Of a DNA stretch of 64,000 bases, positions 1-9,266 are shown piece by piece. The DNA comes from Hymenobacter sediminis (GTDB lineage: Bacteria > Bacteroidota > Bacteroidia > Cytophagales > Hymenobacteraceae). Both the position numbers and the translations under genes were made by a program. The notes under the pieces are model-generated. The model was not told the origin of the DNA and ran no database searches. It saw only the letters and a program-made list of their open reading frames with translations. The DNA is taken from assembly GCF_003231285.1 (NCBI RefSeq), contig NZ_QKNS01000006.1, positions 124,001-188,000 of the forward strand. The letters run 5' to 3'. Each line of letters starts with the position of its first letter. The stretch's first letter is position 1.

Positions 1-908
1 TGATCCAGGGTAGCCAGGTGCTTATCCCGCAGGCTTTTGACCACGGGCACGCCCATAGCAGCCAGGGCGGCGGCGTTGCAGGATTGCTCGTACTGGTTTT
101 TCATGGGTATCACCAGCAGCTTTTTACCTAGGTACAGGGCTTCCGCGGGCGTCTCGAACCCGGCCCCGCAGAGCACCCCGGCGCTGCGGGCCAGGCTGTC
201 GGTGAAGGCGGCGCCGCTCACTGGAAGCACCCGCACATTGCCGTATTCCGCTTCGCGGGGGCTATGGCGGGAAAACACCTCCCAGCGCACGGTGCGGCTC
301 AGGTAGCGCAGACGCCGCACCAAGGTGGGCTCATCAAAAGCCGGCAAATAAACGGTGTAATGCTCCTCAGTGCGGGGCGTAAGTCGGCGCACCTGCTGGC
401 GGATAACGGGCGTATGGATGCCCGGCGCGTAGGCTTCGAAGTGGAAGCCGTAGCTGGCCGTAGCAGGCGCGTAGTGGCGCAATACCGATTTGCCAATCAC
501 ATCGGGGCGGTCCGGCTGGGGGGCAGCAGCGTGCAGTACGGCACTCTGGTGGCTCAGGGCCACGCACGGCTTCTGGCGCAGGCGGCAAGCCCAGGCCGAG
601 ACCGGCTCAAAGTCGCTGATAACTATATCATAGTCCTGCACTGGCAGCTGGCGCATCTCGCGCAGAAAGCTCGCCGAGTTCAGCTGCCAGAAGGTTTTCA
701 GAAAATCGATGCCGCCCTTCTTGCCGAAAATAAAGCCCATACCGTGGCATCGGTACCGGACCGGAAATGGCAGGTCGCTGTCGGCGGCCGGGCCGCTGAC
801 CAAAACATCGAGGTGGCTGGCGCGCTCTTGCAGCAAAGGCACAATATCGAGGGCGCGACTGAGGTGGCCGTTGCCGGTGCCTTGGATGGCGTACAGAATG
901 CGGGGCAT
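1..908 (-). CDS. Glycosyltransferase, MurG-like GT-B fold (3' end cut by window edge)
   Basis: An open frame runs without a stop from an ATG at 908 to the window edge, about 302 codons. The N-terminus carries the Gly-rich loop GTGNGHLSRA of GT-B enzymes of the MurG / Glyco_trans_1_3 type. Near the end, residues GAGFETPAEALYLGKK followed by IPMKNQYEQ and NAAAL match the nucleotide-sugar donor site of that group (Glu and Gln contacting the donor). No signal peptide is visible, so it probably works at the inner face of the cytoplasmic membrane. It lies 28 bp downstream of the LpxH-like phosphohydrolase on the same strand, which suggests a shared transcript and a role in glycolipid or cell-surface glycan synthesis. 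The acceptor cannot be read from sequence. Only the extreme C-terminus should be missing. Confidence 0.82.
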   Translation of the reverse strand, partial: MPRILYAIQGTGNGHLSRALDIVPLLQERASHLDVLVSGPAADSDLPFPVRYRCHGMGFIFGKKGGIDFLKTFWQLNSASFLREMRQLPVQDYDIVISDFEPVSAWACRLRQKPCVALSHQSAVLHAAAPQPDRPDVIGKSVLRHYAPATASYGFHFEAYAPGIHTPVIRQQVRRLTPRTEEHYTVYLPAFDEPTLVRRLRYLSRTVRWEVFSRHSPREAEYGNVRVLPVSGAAFTDSLARSAGVLCGAGFETPAEALYLGKKLLVIPMKNQYEQSCNAAALAAMGVPVVKSLRDKHLATLD

Positions 909-936
909 GCAGGAAAGAAAAGAGAGGCAAAAAAGC

Positions 937-1794
937 TTAGCGGGATAAATTGAATTCGGCCAGCAGCCCCGCCAGCAGGGCATCATCCGAGTCATCGGGC
1001 GCGTCGGGTTCGGGGGCCGGCGGCAACTGCATGGCCGGGTCGAGGGCGTAGTGGTAGAGCTGCCAACCCTGGCTCGTCGTGTACTCCAGGGCCGTCAGGT
1101 TTTCTACCCAGTCGCCGGAGTTCAGGTACCCTACCTCGCCGCGCGGGGTGTTAATAGATTTCAGGGCGGGCTGATGGATGTGCCCGCAGGCCACGTAGCG
1201 GTAGCCGGCATCAGCGGCAATAGTGGCGGCTGTCTGCTCAAAGTCCCCAATCAGGCTCACGGCTCCTTTTACCCGGTCTTTCACGGCTTTGGAAAGAGCC
1301 ACGCGCGGGCGGCCTGCTTTGGCCAGCAGAAAGTTCACCAAGCGGTTAAGCAGAATCAGGGCATCGTAGCCGTGGGCGCCCAGCCGGGCCAGCCAGCGGG
1401 CGTGGCGCATGGTCACGTCGAAGACGTCGCCGTGGAACAGCCAGGTTTTGCCGTGGGGTAACTCCAGTACCAGCTTGTTGGCTACAGACAGGGCTCCGAG
1501 GCGGGTACCGGCAAAGCGGCGCAGCAGCTCATCGTGGTTGCCGGTGAGATAGTGGACCCGGGTCCCTTTGGCCATCAGCCCTACCAGGTGGCGCACCAAG
1601 CGCATGTGAGCTGGCGGCCAGTAGTTTTTGCTGAACTGCCAGATATCGACAATGTCGCCGTTGAGCACCAGTACCTTGGGCCGGACGCTGCGTAGGTAGC
1701 GCAGCAGCTCGGCGGCGTGGCAGCCGTAGGTACCCAGGTGTACATCCGAAATAACTACTACCTCTACTCGACGACGTTTTGGAACGCGGGACAT
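937..1794 (-). CDS. UDP-2,3-diacylglucosamine diphosphatase-like metallophosphoesterase
   Basis: A 285-residue calcineurin-like phosphoesterase. All metal-site blocks are present in order: DVHLG near residue 17, NGDIVDIW near 45, GNHDE near 80, FHGDVFD near 120, and GHIHQP near 200. This arrangement fits the LpxH family, which cleaves UDP-2,3-diacylglucosamine to lipid X in lipid A synthesis. The length is slightly above classical LpxH (about 240 residues), and the Bacteroidota group annotated this way includes paralogues of unproven substrate. The C-terminus is acidic (DAPDDSDDALLAG). The start ATG directly follows the TAG of a small upstream ORF, so translation may be coupled. The downstream glycosyltransferase points to an envelope glycolipid role. 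Fold confidence is high, exact substrate moderate. Confidence 0.8.
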   Translation of the reverse strand: MSRVPKRRRVEVVVISDVHLGTYGCHAAELLRYLRSVRPKVLVLNGDIVDIWQFSKNYWPPAHMRLVRHLVGLMAKGTRVHYLTGNHDELLRRFAGTRLGALSVANKLVLELPHGKTWLFHGDVFDVTMRHARWLARLGAHGYDALILLNRLVNFLLAKAGRPRVALSKAVKDRVKGAVSLIGDFEQTAATIAADAGYRYVACGHIHQPALKSINTPRGEVGYLNSGDWVENLTALEYTTSQGWQLYHYALDPAMQLPPAPEPDAPDDSDDALLAGLLAEFNLSR

Positions 1795-1983
1795 CTAGGC
1801 GGTGGGCCGGGGCCAAAAACGCGGACGGAAGGAGACAGTAGGCAGTTCGTTGGCCCGGAAAGGGGAGCGGAAAGCCTGAGCCAAGTGCAGCCCATAGAGC
1901 ACTACGAGCAGCACATGGAACAACGCGTAGCCCAGCCAACTGGTGACACAGCGCAGAAGCGGAATCAGGGTAGGAGCATGCAT
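1795..1983 (-). CDS. Possible small membrane protein
   Basis: A 62-codon frame beginning MHAPTLIPLL, with one likely membrane helix (WLGYALFHVLLVVLYGLHL) and a basic, proline-rich tail. Its TAG stop directly abuts the ATG of the LpxH-like gene, as expected for a coupled operon gene. I recognise no family, and it could be a chance frame in a leader region. If real it is an inner-membrane peptide of unknown role. Confidence 0.3.
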   Translation of the reverse strand: MHAPTLIPLLRCVTSWLGYALFHVLLVVLYGLHLAQAFRSPFRANELPTVSFRPRFWPRPTA

Positions 1984-2164
1984 AGCGGCAGACCAGTTGC
2001 TTCGCCACAAATTTCCAAATCAGGTATGAATCAGGCGTTAAGCAGGCATTACGCTTGTGTTGTATTGACGCCCTACAAGCTGCTGTGTAGCTTACAATAA
2101 CTGTGGGCACTTTTCGATGATTTGGCTTTCTAGCACAGAGTTTAGGTAGGATAATAGAAAGATA

Positions 2165-2530
2165 ATGCGCTTTTCGGGCGGTAAGCCCGGCAGTAGGGTA
2201 GCTTTGCAGCGCCTACCGCTCAGAAATGGCTGGTGGGTACTGCCTGTGATACTTTTGTTGCCTCCTTCTACTGTAGCTGTTAGTCAGGAGTCCGCCACCA
2301 AGCGGTTCCTTGCTTTCTCCCTACCTGCTCAGCAGGTTATTGTGCACATGCTGCGGACACAATTCTCCTCACACGGTATGTTTTCACCGGTGCCAGGTGC
2401 TGAGTGGCTGCGGCTGCTGCACCTAACAGACCCCCTGATTCAAATTGCCGCCGGACCAAACCCCGAGTATCGGGTAGTGGAAGGGCACTTGCTGTGGGAG
2501 CTACTGGGTTGTTACCTGGATGTCGCGTAG
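2165..2530 (+). CDS. Hypothetical protein
   Basis: A 121-codon frame with a basic start, a hydrophobic stretch (WWVLPVILLLPPSTVAVS, residues about 23-40) that could be a signal peptide or membrane anchor, and a C-terminus with no recognised domain. It stands alone between divergent minus-strand units and beside a decayed region, so it may itself be a remnant. No database family is recognised. Confidence 0.35.
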   Translation: MRFSGGKPGSRVALQRLPLRNGWWVLPVILLLPPSTVAVSQESATKRFLAFSLPAQQVIVHMLRTQFSSHGMFSPVPGAEWLRLLHLTDPLIQIAAGPNPEYRVVEGHLLWELLGCYLDVA

Positions 2531-2609
2531 GACTTACCTAGCTTCTTATTGGCTCCGTTTTGCTTCGTGCGGCAATGGAGGGTGGTAATCCAATGTGAGT
2601 CTGCGTTCT

Positions 2610-2906
2610 TCAAAAGCTTACATGAGCAGAGCCGCAGTTCAGTACCGGACGCTTCACCCCAATGTCGGTTTGCGCATCTTCGCCTAAGGTGAATACGTGC
2701 TTACCTGAAGGCAACGAAGCCTTTCTTTTCGTAAAGCCGGATGGCCCGTGGGTCTTCTTCCCATACTCCCAACCACACATCCGCTGCCTGCGCTTGCTGG
2801 GCCAGCTGTATGGCCTGGTTATAGAGTCGTTGTCCAACCTTCTGACCATGGTAGGCCTGCAACACGGCTATGCGCTTAATTTCCAGCGCATCGGTTGCTT
2901 GTAACT
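2610..2906 (-). pseudogene. GNAT acetyltransferase remnant (frameshifted, N-terminus missing)
   Basis: Read on the minus strand, this carries the C-terminal half of a GNAT N-acetyltransferase: ALEIKRIAVLQAYHGQKVG (beta4 and the acetyl-CoA loop), then WLGVWEEDPRAIRLYEKKGF (beta5 and motif B). After GFVAFR the frame stops near 2701. The usual ending (KHVFTLGEDAQTDIGVKRP) continues in a different frame to about 2610, so a frameshift lies near 2700. The N-terminal half is absent: the sequence just upstream is the tail of an SMR transporter, also broken. Not expected to give a working enzyme. Confidence 0.8.
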
Positions 2907-3226
2907 TAGTTTTCGCAGGTCCAGCACGGAGCCGATTAGGGTAACAGGAAAGAGGAGGCGCGGGCTGGCCAAGGCATTCCATCCCCAAACACGACTACCC
3001 CACCACGACTGTGCCAACGGTCCCCAATGCCGGTCCAGACGGCGTACGTAGTACCCAACGGTATGTGGGTTAGGCACTGATTAAGTAACCCAAAGCTCAG
3101 AGTGGCACAGCCGACAAAGGCGGCGTACCAGCCTAAGGCATGGGTGCCAATTGCCATTTGGGCTTTACTAGTCGAGGAAAGTACCACTTCGTATCTGCCG
3201 CTGAAATGGATTTGTGCAGCAAGCAA
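2889..3226 (-). pseudogene. SMR (EmrE/SugE-type) multidrug transporter remnant
   Basis: Minus-strand fragments in three frames add up to most of a small multidrug resistance protein. One frame gives ATLSFGLLNQCLTHIPLGT and TYAVWTGIG, the hallmark of SugE/EmrE transporters. A shift then gives TVGTVVVG, another VVVFGDGM, and a third RLLFPVTLIGSVLDL, the last membrane helix. At least two or three frameshifts are needed to join them, so this is a decayed gene. It runs directly into the GNAT remnant. An intact SMR protein is about 105 residues with four membrane helices. Confidence 0.78.
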
Positions 3227-3634
3227 GAGGAATTGCCGTTTTCCTGCTCCGGTGAGGCCGGATTACGAAAAAAGAGCATCCTGTTTAGATAAAGTGTGTA
3301 GCAAACAGAATGCAGACAATAGCCCTACGTTATTTTTCTTTTGCTGCTGTGCCAATGGTACCCGCATCAGCATGCGCAGAAAACTATAAACGAAGGGTGT
3401 TTTGGCTTTGCCGGTATAGGGGTGTTACTCTTGGCTTTAGATATTACTAGCGGTACAATGATGTACCTGACTTTATTCTCGTAAGCTATTTAACTCAGGG
3501 GGTACCCGCGGAACCGTTGCATGCTAGATGCCCATCATCACTCGTTATGAAGTAATGCGTCGTTTCACTCAAAGCCGCGTTTCCCGCGTATCTTTCCCCA
3601 AATTCGCTTTCCTTGTTCCTTAGTTTAGTTTACT
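3227..3634. other. Intergenic stretch with no recognised gene
   Basis: About 400 bp between the SMR remnant and the histidine kinase. Short frames here are chance overlaps. No tRNA, clear hairpin or convincing TAnnTTTG promoter was found; it probably contains the leader of the kinase gene. Confidence 0.6.
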
Positions 3635-5386
3635 ATGTTTTCCTCGCCCGAAGCAGAAGCGTCGCTGTCAGAAGCAGAATTACTGGCGCAGCTGTTTCCC
3701 GGAGGGGGAGAGATGGGGGAGCGAATTCGCCAGTTTGAGTGGTCGGCTACCTCGCTCGGACCAGTGCATAGCTGGCCCCAGAGTCTGCGTACAGCCGTAC
3801 GCATTATGCTGGGTTCGCGCTTTCCGATGATGGTGCACTGGGGGCCCGAGTTAGTGCACTTTTACAATGATGGTTATGCTGCCATCCTGCAAGCCAAGCA
3901 CCCAGGGGCCCTAGGTCAGCCTGCAGAGCCTTGGTGGCGTGAGATGTGGCCCTTCTTGCTTGATATTTTTACTTCCGTGCTGGCCGGCCACACCACCTAC
4001 TTCGAAAACGGGTTGGTACTGCCGAACCGGCGTGGCTTTGTGGAAGAGGCTTATTTCACTTTCTCCCACAGTCCAATTTTCGACGAGGCGGGTGCAGTGG
4101 GCGGCATCTTTGTTACGGCGCTGGAAACCACCACCACCGTGCTGCAGCAGCGCCGCTTGGCCTTGCTTAGTCACCTTACGGCCGAAACGGCCTTGCTGGC
4201 ACTGCCAGAAGAAGCTACTCAGCACCTTATTGCGGCCCTTTCCACCGCTACCGAGGATATCCCCTTTGCGCTTCTGTATACTCACGAGGCGGGTGCCAGC
4301 CACGCTTACTTACGTGCCTGGTTTGGTTTGCCAGCCGGTGAACCAACGGCTCCAGCCAAAGTAGCCCTAAGTGAAACAGCTGAGCGCGGCTGGCCCTTGG
4401 CCCAGGCCTTACGGCAGACTAAGCCCGTACTGCTGGCTTCGTTAGAGGAACATTTTGGGTCCTGGCCCACCGGTGCCTGGCCCGAGCCGCCCAAGCAAGC
4501 GTTGCTGTTGCCTTTACCGCTTGGGGAGGCCAATGGGCCGGCTACGGTGCTTATAGTAGGCCTTAGTGCCCGTCGTCCTTTGGATGCAGACTACAGGGCC
4601 TTTTTCGACCTGGTGGCGGATTACGCCGGAAGGGCGCTGGCACGGGCACGGGCAGCGCACGAATCACAACGCTTGAATCAGATGCTCCGCGAAATGAACG
4701 GCTCGTTAGATTCATTCGTGCATATTGTGGCCCACGACCTGAAAGGGCCGGCCACTAACTTGGAGGCCTTGCTCGAGGTCTATCAGCAGGAAGCTCCTGG
4801 TCCTGCCAGGGAGCATGTCGTCGGGATGCTCCAGCAGGAAGTGCAACGCCTTTCCGGCACGGTGCAGGGATTGCTAAAGTTGCTGCACACACAGCACGGA
4901 CTGGAGGCTACCCCGAGCGAGGAAGTATCCTGGATGGAGGTATACACTAGTGTGCAAGCGCAGTTGGCTGAGTTTCTCCACCAACAACAAGGCTCGTTGA
5001 CGGCCGATTTCCACGCAGCTCCGACCATTCGCTACCCCCGCGTGTATCTGGAAAGCATCCTGAAAAACCTGGTGCACAATGCACTCAAGTACCGCTCGCC
5101 TGAGCGCCCGCCTATCGTTCACCTACAGACCCAGTGGCAGGAGCAAGCACTGGTGCTGACCGTTACGGACAATGGCCAGGGCATTGACCTTGCCCGTGAC
5201 CGGGAGCGGCTGTTTCAGCCCTTCACACGCCTGACGGCAGACGGACAGGGAGAGGGGCTAGGCTTGCACATGATTCATACCCTAGTGCAGCAGCGCGGTG
5301 GCCAGGTAGATGTAGACAGCACACCGGGGGTAGGCACCACGTTTACGGTGCGGTTGCCGGAGTACCAGCCAGATAGCCGAGCTTAA
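3635..5386 (+). CDS. Hybrid-less sensor histidine kinase (PAS-like, GAF-like, HisKA, HATPase_c)
   Basis: A 583-residue soluble sensor kinase with no membrane helix or signal peptide. Residues about 25-170 look like a PAS-like sensor (SLGPVHSWPQSLRTAVRIM and VHWGPELVHFYNDGY are typical of a Bacteroidota family). About 175-340 resembles a GAF domain. The HisKA dimerisation helix follows, with phosphoacceptor His367 in VAHDLKGP. The ATPase domain has an N box (NLVHNALKY), G1 box (DNGQGID near 512) and G2 box (GEGLGLHM). There is no receiver domain and no response regulator nearby, so it is an orphan; its partner and signal are unknown. The Sus-type phosphoester operon starts about 700 bp downstream, but nothing in the sequence proves a regulatory link. 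Confidence 0.9.
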   Translation: MFSSPEAEASLSEAELLAQLFPGGGEMGERIRQFEWSATSLGPVHSWPQSLRTAVRIMLGSRFPMMVHWGPELVHFYNDGYAAILQAKHPGALGQPAEPWWREMWPFLLDIFTSVLAGHTTYFENGLVLPNRRGFVEEAYFTFSHSPIFDEAGAVGGIFVTALETTTTVLQQRRLALLSHLTAETALLALPEEATQHLIAALSTATEDIPFALLYTHEAGASHAYLRAWFGLPAGEPTAPAKVALSETAERGWPLAQALRQTKPVLLASLEEHFGSWPTGAWPEPPKQALLLPLPLGEANGPATVLIVGLSARRPLDADYRAFFDLVADYAGRALARARAAHESQRLNQMLREMNGSLDSFVHIVAHDLKGPATNLEALLEVYQQEAPGPAREHVVGMLQQEVQRLSGTVQGLLKLLHTQHGLEATPSEEVSWMEVYTSVQAQLAEFLHQQQGSLTADFHAAPTIRYPRVYLESILKNLVHNALKYRSPERPPIVHLQTQWQEQALVLTVTDNGQGIDLARDRERLFQPFTRLTADGQGEGLGLHMIHTLVQQRGGQVDVDSTPGVGTTFTVRLPEYQPDSRA

Positions 5387-6092
5387 CTAATAGCGCGTGC
5401 ACCTGCAAAAGCAGTCTTTGTGGTTGAGCTTCCTAGCTGTCTAGTTCTGCAGTAAATCTGAGCTGGAGAACTATCTGCAGGCGTGAAATACCGATACAAG
5501 ATTTTGAGGTTCCGGCGCTAAGCAGGCTGCAACACTCCAACGCTCTGGCAAGGCCCCAATACGTCTGTGTACTACTGTTCGGCAGGGGGCAATTTCTTAT
5601 AGGATTCCTCCATTGGGTGGAGGTAGGGTGAAGATCTAAGTCTTATTTGAAAGCCGTGAGCTGTACCCGGGTTGAACGAGGCTTGCTTCTTAGTCAAGAC
5701 GGATGCTGCTCGTGCCAGATTGGCCACTGCTAGCCTGCTGCTATGCGGTTAAGGAAAGCGCATGGCGATAGAGCAACTTGGTTATACGCGTGCAGAGCTT
5801 AAAAGAGCAGGGGGTAATAATTAGATAATTTATAGAAAACACTATCCCAACAAGCAGCGCATTCCTTTGTGCCGCGCAAAAGTACTCTTCTGCTGAAGAC
5901 ATCGTCCGAATCCGTGCCTTGACCCCAGGACTATAATGGGCCTGCTGTCCTCCTAGAAAAGCAAGCGTTTCCCACCCACTGCTTTCCTGCATTCCGCACC
6001 ACCCTGACCCAACTACGGTCGGGCCTAGGCTTTGCCATGCCAATAAAATCCGGCTGGTGGGCTGTCCTTTCCTGATCATTCTACCCCTTCCT
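5387..6092. other. Long intergenic region upstream of the Sus-type operon
   Basis: About 700 bp with no supported gene. One minus-strand frame near 5741-6118 looks like a chance frame. No exact TAnnTTTG box, extended palindrome or anti-sigma/sigma pair was found, although the region must hold the susC promoter and leader. The length fits a long regulatory leader, as is common before susC genes, but I see no specific element. Confidence 0.55.
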
Positions 6093-9000
6093 ATGCCAGC
6101 ACACGTATTGAAAGCCAATCATCACAAGCATGCAGCCGTCTTGGCGCTGACCTTATCCGCACTGAGCGCCCAGGCGCTTGCTCTGCCAGCGGTTGAAGAG
6201 CGCACTACTGATGGAGCCCAGCCGGTCAGCATTGTTGATCAGGCAATTAGTGGGCGCGTACTTGATAAAGCCGGGGAGCCCCTGCCGGGGGTAACTGTTC
6301 TGATAAAAGGAACTACTACCGGCACCGCTACGGATAACGACGGGCGCTTCCAGCTTACGGTAACTGACCCAGCGCAAGCAATACTGGTGGTTTCTTTTGT
6401 CGGCTACCAGACGCAGGAGTTGAAAGTAGCAGAACAGACCAGCTTCGAGCTGACCCTGCAAGAGTCGGCTACCGGCTTGGATGAGGTAGTAGTGATTGGC
6501 TACGGTACCGCCAAGCGCGAAAACATTACCACGGCGGTAGCTACCCTGCCTAACCCCGAGAAGATTGCCAACCGCCCCCTGACCAACGTGCAGGACATGC
6601 TGCAGGGCAACCTGGCGGGGGTAACGGTGGTGCAGAACGGGGGCGACCCTTCCGCTACGGCTCGGGTGGTTATCCGGGGAGCCGGCACCCTGAACAGCGA
6701 AGCGCCCCTGTATGTGGTGGATGGCATGCCCTACTACGGCGGGCCGCTTAACCCCAATGACATTGCCAGCATTACCGTGCTGAAGGATGCCGCCTCGGCC
6801 GCTATTTATGGCGCGCAGGCTTCCTCGGGCGTTATCGTGGTTACTACGAAAAGCGGGAAGAATGGCCCTCCGCGCGTTACCATCGACGCCTACCGGGGCT
6901 GGCAGACGGCTTATCAAACCCCCGAAGCCCTGAACGCAGCTGAGCAGGCCGCCGCGTACAACCAAGCTGCCGACAACGCCGGCATGGGCCGCCCCGACGC
7001 CCACAACCCCACCAAAAATCCGTGGGGCCAGGTAACCCGCACCAACTGGGTTGATGAGATATTCCGCACGGGCAGCATCTACAACCTGAATGCTACGGTG
7101 AGCGGCGGCAATGACCGGGGACGGTTCCTGACCTCCTTCGGCTTTCACGACCGGGAAGGGCTGCTCATCAGCACGAACCTGAAGCGCTATTCGCTACGCC
7201 TAAAGTCGGACTACCACCTGAGCGACAAGGTTACCGTCGGCCAGAATCTGTACGTAAACCAGACCAAGGCCCGCGGCACCAACACCAGCAATGCCTATTC
7301 CGGCAGCATCCTCAACGCCATTTTCATGCCCGCGGCAGCCGAGGCCCGCTACGCCGATGGTAGCTACGGCGGCGTGACCCCGCTGGCTCCAGCTCCCGAG
7401 TTCAATTATGCCGGCGCCTACGGCGACGTATACAATCCGGTGGCGCTGCTGGAGCGGCCTTCCATCAATAACCCCTTGTTCAACCTAAATGGCATCGGGT
7501 ACGTGGAGTACCGCGCGCTCACGGGGCTGACGTTGCGCAGCAGCTTCAGCCTGGATTTGCAGCGCGACTCCTACAAGCGCTTCGACCCGCGCGTGCCCGA
7601 GCCCGGGCGCAGCAACACTATGAACTACTTAACCCAGAGCCAGACTCAGCGCGACAAGTGGATCTGGGACAACCAAGCGAACTACCAGAAAGCCCTGGGT
7701 AAGCACTTGTTCGACCTAACGGCCGTGTACTCGGCCCAGCGCACCAACTATGAGTATTACTGGCTAAAGAGCCAGAACTTCGACCGCGAAGACAGCTGGT
7801 ACCAGTACTTTGGCAACGCTAAGGAAACCGTGGATCGCCCGACCAGCGACGTATACCAGGATGCCCTGACCTCCGCCATCGGCCGCCTGACCTACAGCTT
7901 CAACGACCGGTATTTCCTGACCGGCAGCCTGCGCCGCGACCAATCGTCGCGTTTGCTGAAGTACAACTCCGACTATTTCCCGGCCGTTTCGGGGGCCTGG
8001 AAAGTCTCTTCGGAGCCCTTCTTCCAGGTGCCCGCCATACAGACCCTGAAGCTGCGGGCCTCCTGGGGGCAAATCGGCAACATCCAGTCGGTGAACTACT
8101 ACGCCTACAATGTGCCGCTGGTGGGAAGCCAGTCCTACCTGGGCAGCACGCCAGGCTATAGCAACGGCTACTACATCAACAAGCAGTCCAACCCCGACCT
8201 GAAGTGGGAGCGGTCCGAGACCTTTGATGCCGGCCTGGACGTGGGTTTGCTGGATAACCGCCTGACCTTGACGGCCGATTACTTCCAGAAGTTTACCCGC
8301 GGGCTGATCCTGCCCATTGCGCCCAACCCGAGCAGCGGGGTAGGGGAAGGACCCACGGCCAACGTAGGCACCGTGCTCAACAAAGGCTGGGAGCTGAGCC
8401 TGGGCTATGCCGGCCAGGCGGGGCCGGTAGCCTTCCAGATCAACGGCAACGTGGCTACGCTGAAAAACCGGGTGCAGGACCTCGACGGTTACGGCAGCGA
8501 GTTTATTCAGCACACCGACAACGTGCGCACCCAGATGTACCCCTTCCGCTCGGCCGTGGGGCAGCCCCTGTACGCCTACTACCTGGTGCCGACGGATGGC
8601 CTGTTCCGCTCTGAGCAAGAGGTAAGCGCCTACACCAACGGCGACGGCAAACTGATTCAGCCCAGCGCCAAACCCGGCGACCTGAAGTTCCGGGACACCA
8701 ACGGCGACGGCCGCATTGACGACAAGGACCGCGTGTTCATGGGCAACGCCATGCCCAAGCAAACCTATGGCCTGACGCTCAATGGGCAGTGGAAAGGTTT
8801 CGACCTGAGTATGTTCTGGCAGGGCGTGAGCGGCGTGAAGCTGTTCAACGGCTACAAGTTTGCTACCTACAACGCCGGCCTGCAGGGCTACAACCTCGAC
8901 CGCCACGTGCTCGATGCCTGGACGCCTCAGAACTCTGATTCCGACATACCGCGCCTCTCACTCAACGACGCCAACAAAAACTTCAGCCTACCCTCCGACT

Positions 9001-9242
9001 GGTACCTGGAGGATGGCTCCTACCTGCGCCTGAAAAACCTGACCGTGGGCTACACCCTGCCCGCGGCCTGGAGCAGCCGCGTGCGCACTGGGGCCAGCCT
9101 GCGCCTCTACGGCACCGTCGAGAACCTGGTCACTTTCACCAAGTACTCCGGCATGGACCCCGAAATCGGGGGCGTGGGCCTGGATTTGGGCACCTACCCG
9201 GTCCCCCGCACTTTCACGGTGGGCCTGAACCTGGGCATTTAA
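6093..9242 (+). CDS. SusC/RagA-family TonB-linked outer membrane transporter
   Basis: About 1049 residues from the ATG at 6093, preferred over an in-frame ATG 36 bp upstream because it gives a clean signal peptide (basic MPAHVLKANHHKH, then a hydrophobic core ending SAQALA). A carboxypeptidase-regulatory-like domain follows (ISGRVLDKAGEPLPGVTV, residues about 50-130), then a TonB-box-like region (EVVVIGYG), a plug domain (VVIRGAGTL, APLYVVDGMP, ITVLKDAASAAIYGAQASSG), and a 22-strand-type barrel to the C-terminal NLGI. It imports large ligands across the outer membrane with TonB energy. The SusD partner starts 24 bp downstream. The downstream genes are phosphoester hydrolases rather than glycosidases, so the cargo is probably a phosphorylated molecule. 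Confidence 0.95.
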   Translation: MPAHVLKANHHKHAAVLALTLSALSAQALALPAVEERTTDGAQPVSIVDQAISGRVLDKAGEPLPGVTVLIKGTTTGTATDNDGRFQLTVTDPAQAILVVSFVGYQTQELKVAEQTSFELTLQESATGLDEVVVIGYGTAKRENITTAVATLPNPEKIANRPLTNVQDMLQGNLAGVTVVQNGGDPSATARVVIRGAGTLNSEAPLYVVDGMPYYGGPLNPNDIASITVLKDAASAAIYGAQASSGVIVVTTKSGKNGPPRVTIDAYRGWQTAYQTPEALNAAEQAAAYNQAADNAGMGRPDAHNPTKNPWGQVTRTNWVDEIFRTGSIYNLNATVSGGNDRGRFLTSFGFHDREGLLISTNLKRYSLRLKSDYHLSDKVTVGQNLYVNQTKARGTNTSNAYSGSILNAIFMPAAAEARYADGSYGGVTPLAPAPEFNYAGAYGDVYNPVALLERPSINNPLFNLNGIGYVEYRALTGLTLRSSFSLDLQRDSYKRFDPRVPEPGRSNTMNYLTQSQTQRDKWIWDNQANYQKALGKHLFDLTAVYSAQRTNYEYYWLKSQNFDREDSWYQYFGNAKETVDRPTSDVYQDALTSAIGRLTYSFNDRYFLTGSLRRDQSSRLLKYNSDYFPAVSGAWKVSSEPFFQVPAIQTLKLRASWGQIGNIQSVNYYAYNVPLVGSQSYLGSTPGYSNGYYINKQSNPDLKWERSETFDAGLDVGLLDNRLTLTADYFQKFTRGLILPIAPNPSSGVGEGPTANVGTVLNKGWELSLGYAGQAGPVAFQINGNVATLKNRVQDLDGYGSEFIQHTDNVRTQMYPFRSAVGQPLYAYYLVPTDGLFRSEQEVSAYTNGDGKLIQPSAKPGDLKFRDTNGDGRIDDKDRVFMGNAMPKQTYGLTLNGQWKGFDLSMFWQGVSGVKLFNGYKFATYNAGLQGYNLDRHVLDAWTPQNSDSDIPRLSLNDANKNFSLPSDWYLEDGSYLRLKNLTVGYTLPAAWSSRVRTGASLRLYGTVENLVTFTKYSGMDPEIGGVGLDLGTYPVPRTFTVGLNLGI

Positions 9243-9266
9243 GTAACTGACGGTCATTCTTTCCCT

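Noticed and set aside
6153..8906. Long minus-strand open frames opposite susC (331 and 380 codons)
   Set aside because: They are antisense to a clear SusC gene, have low-complexity composition and no domain; high GC produces such frames.
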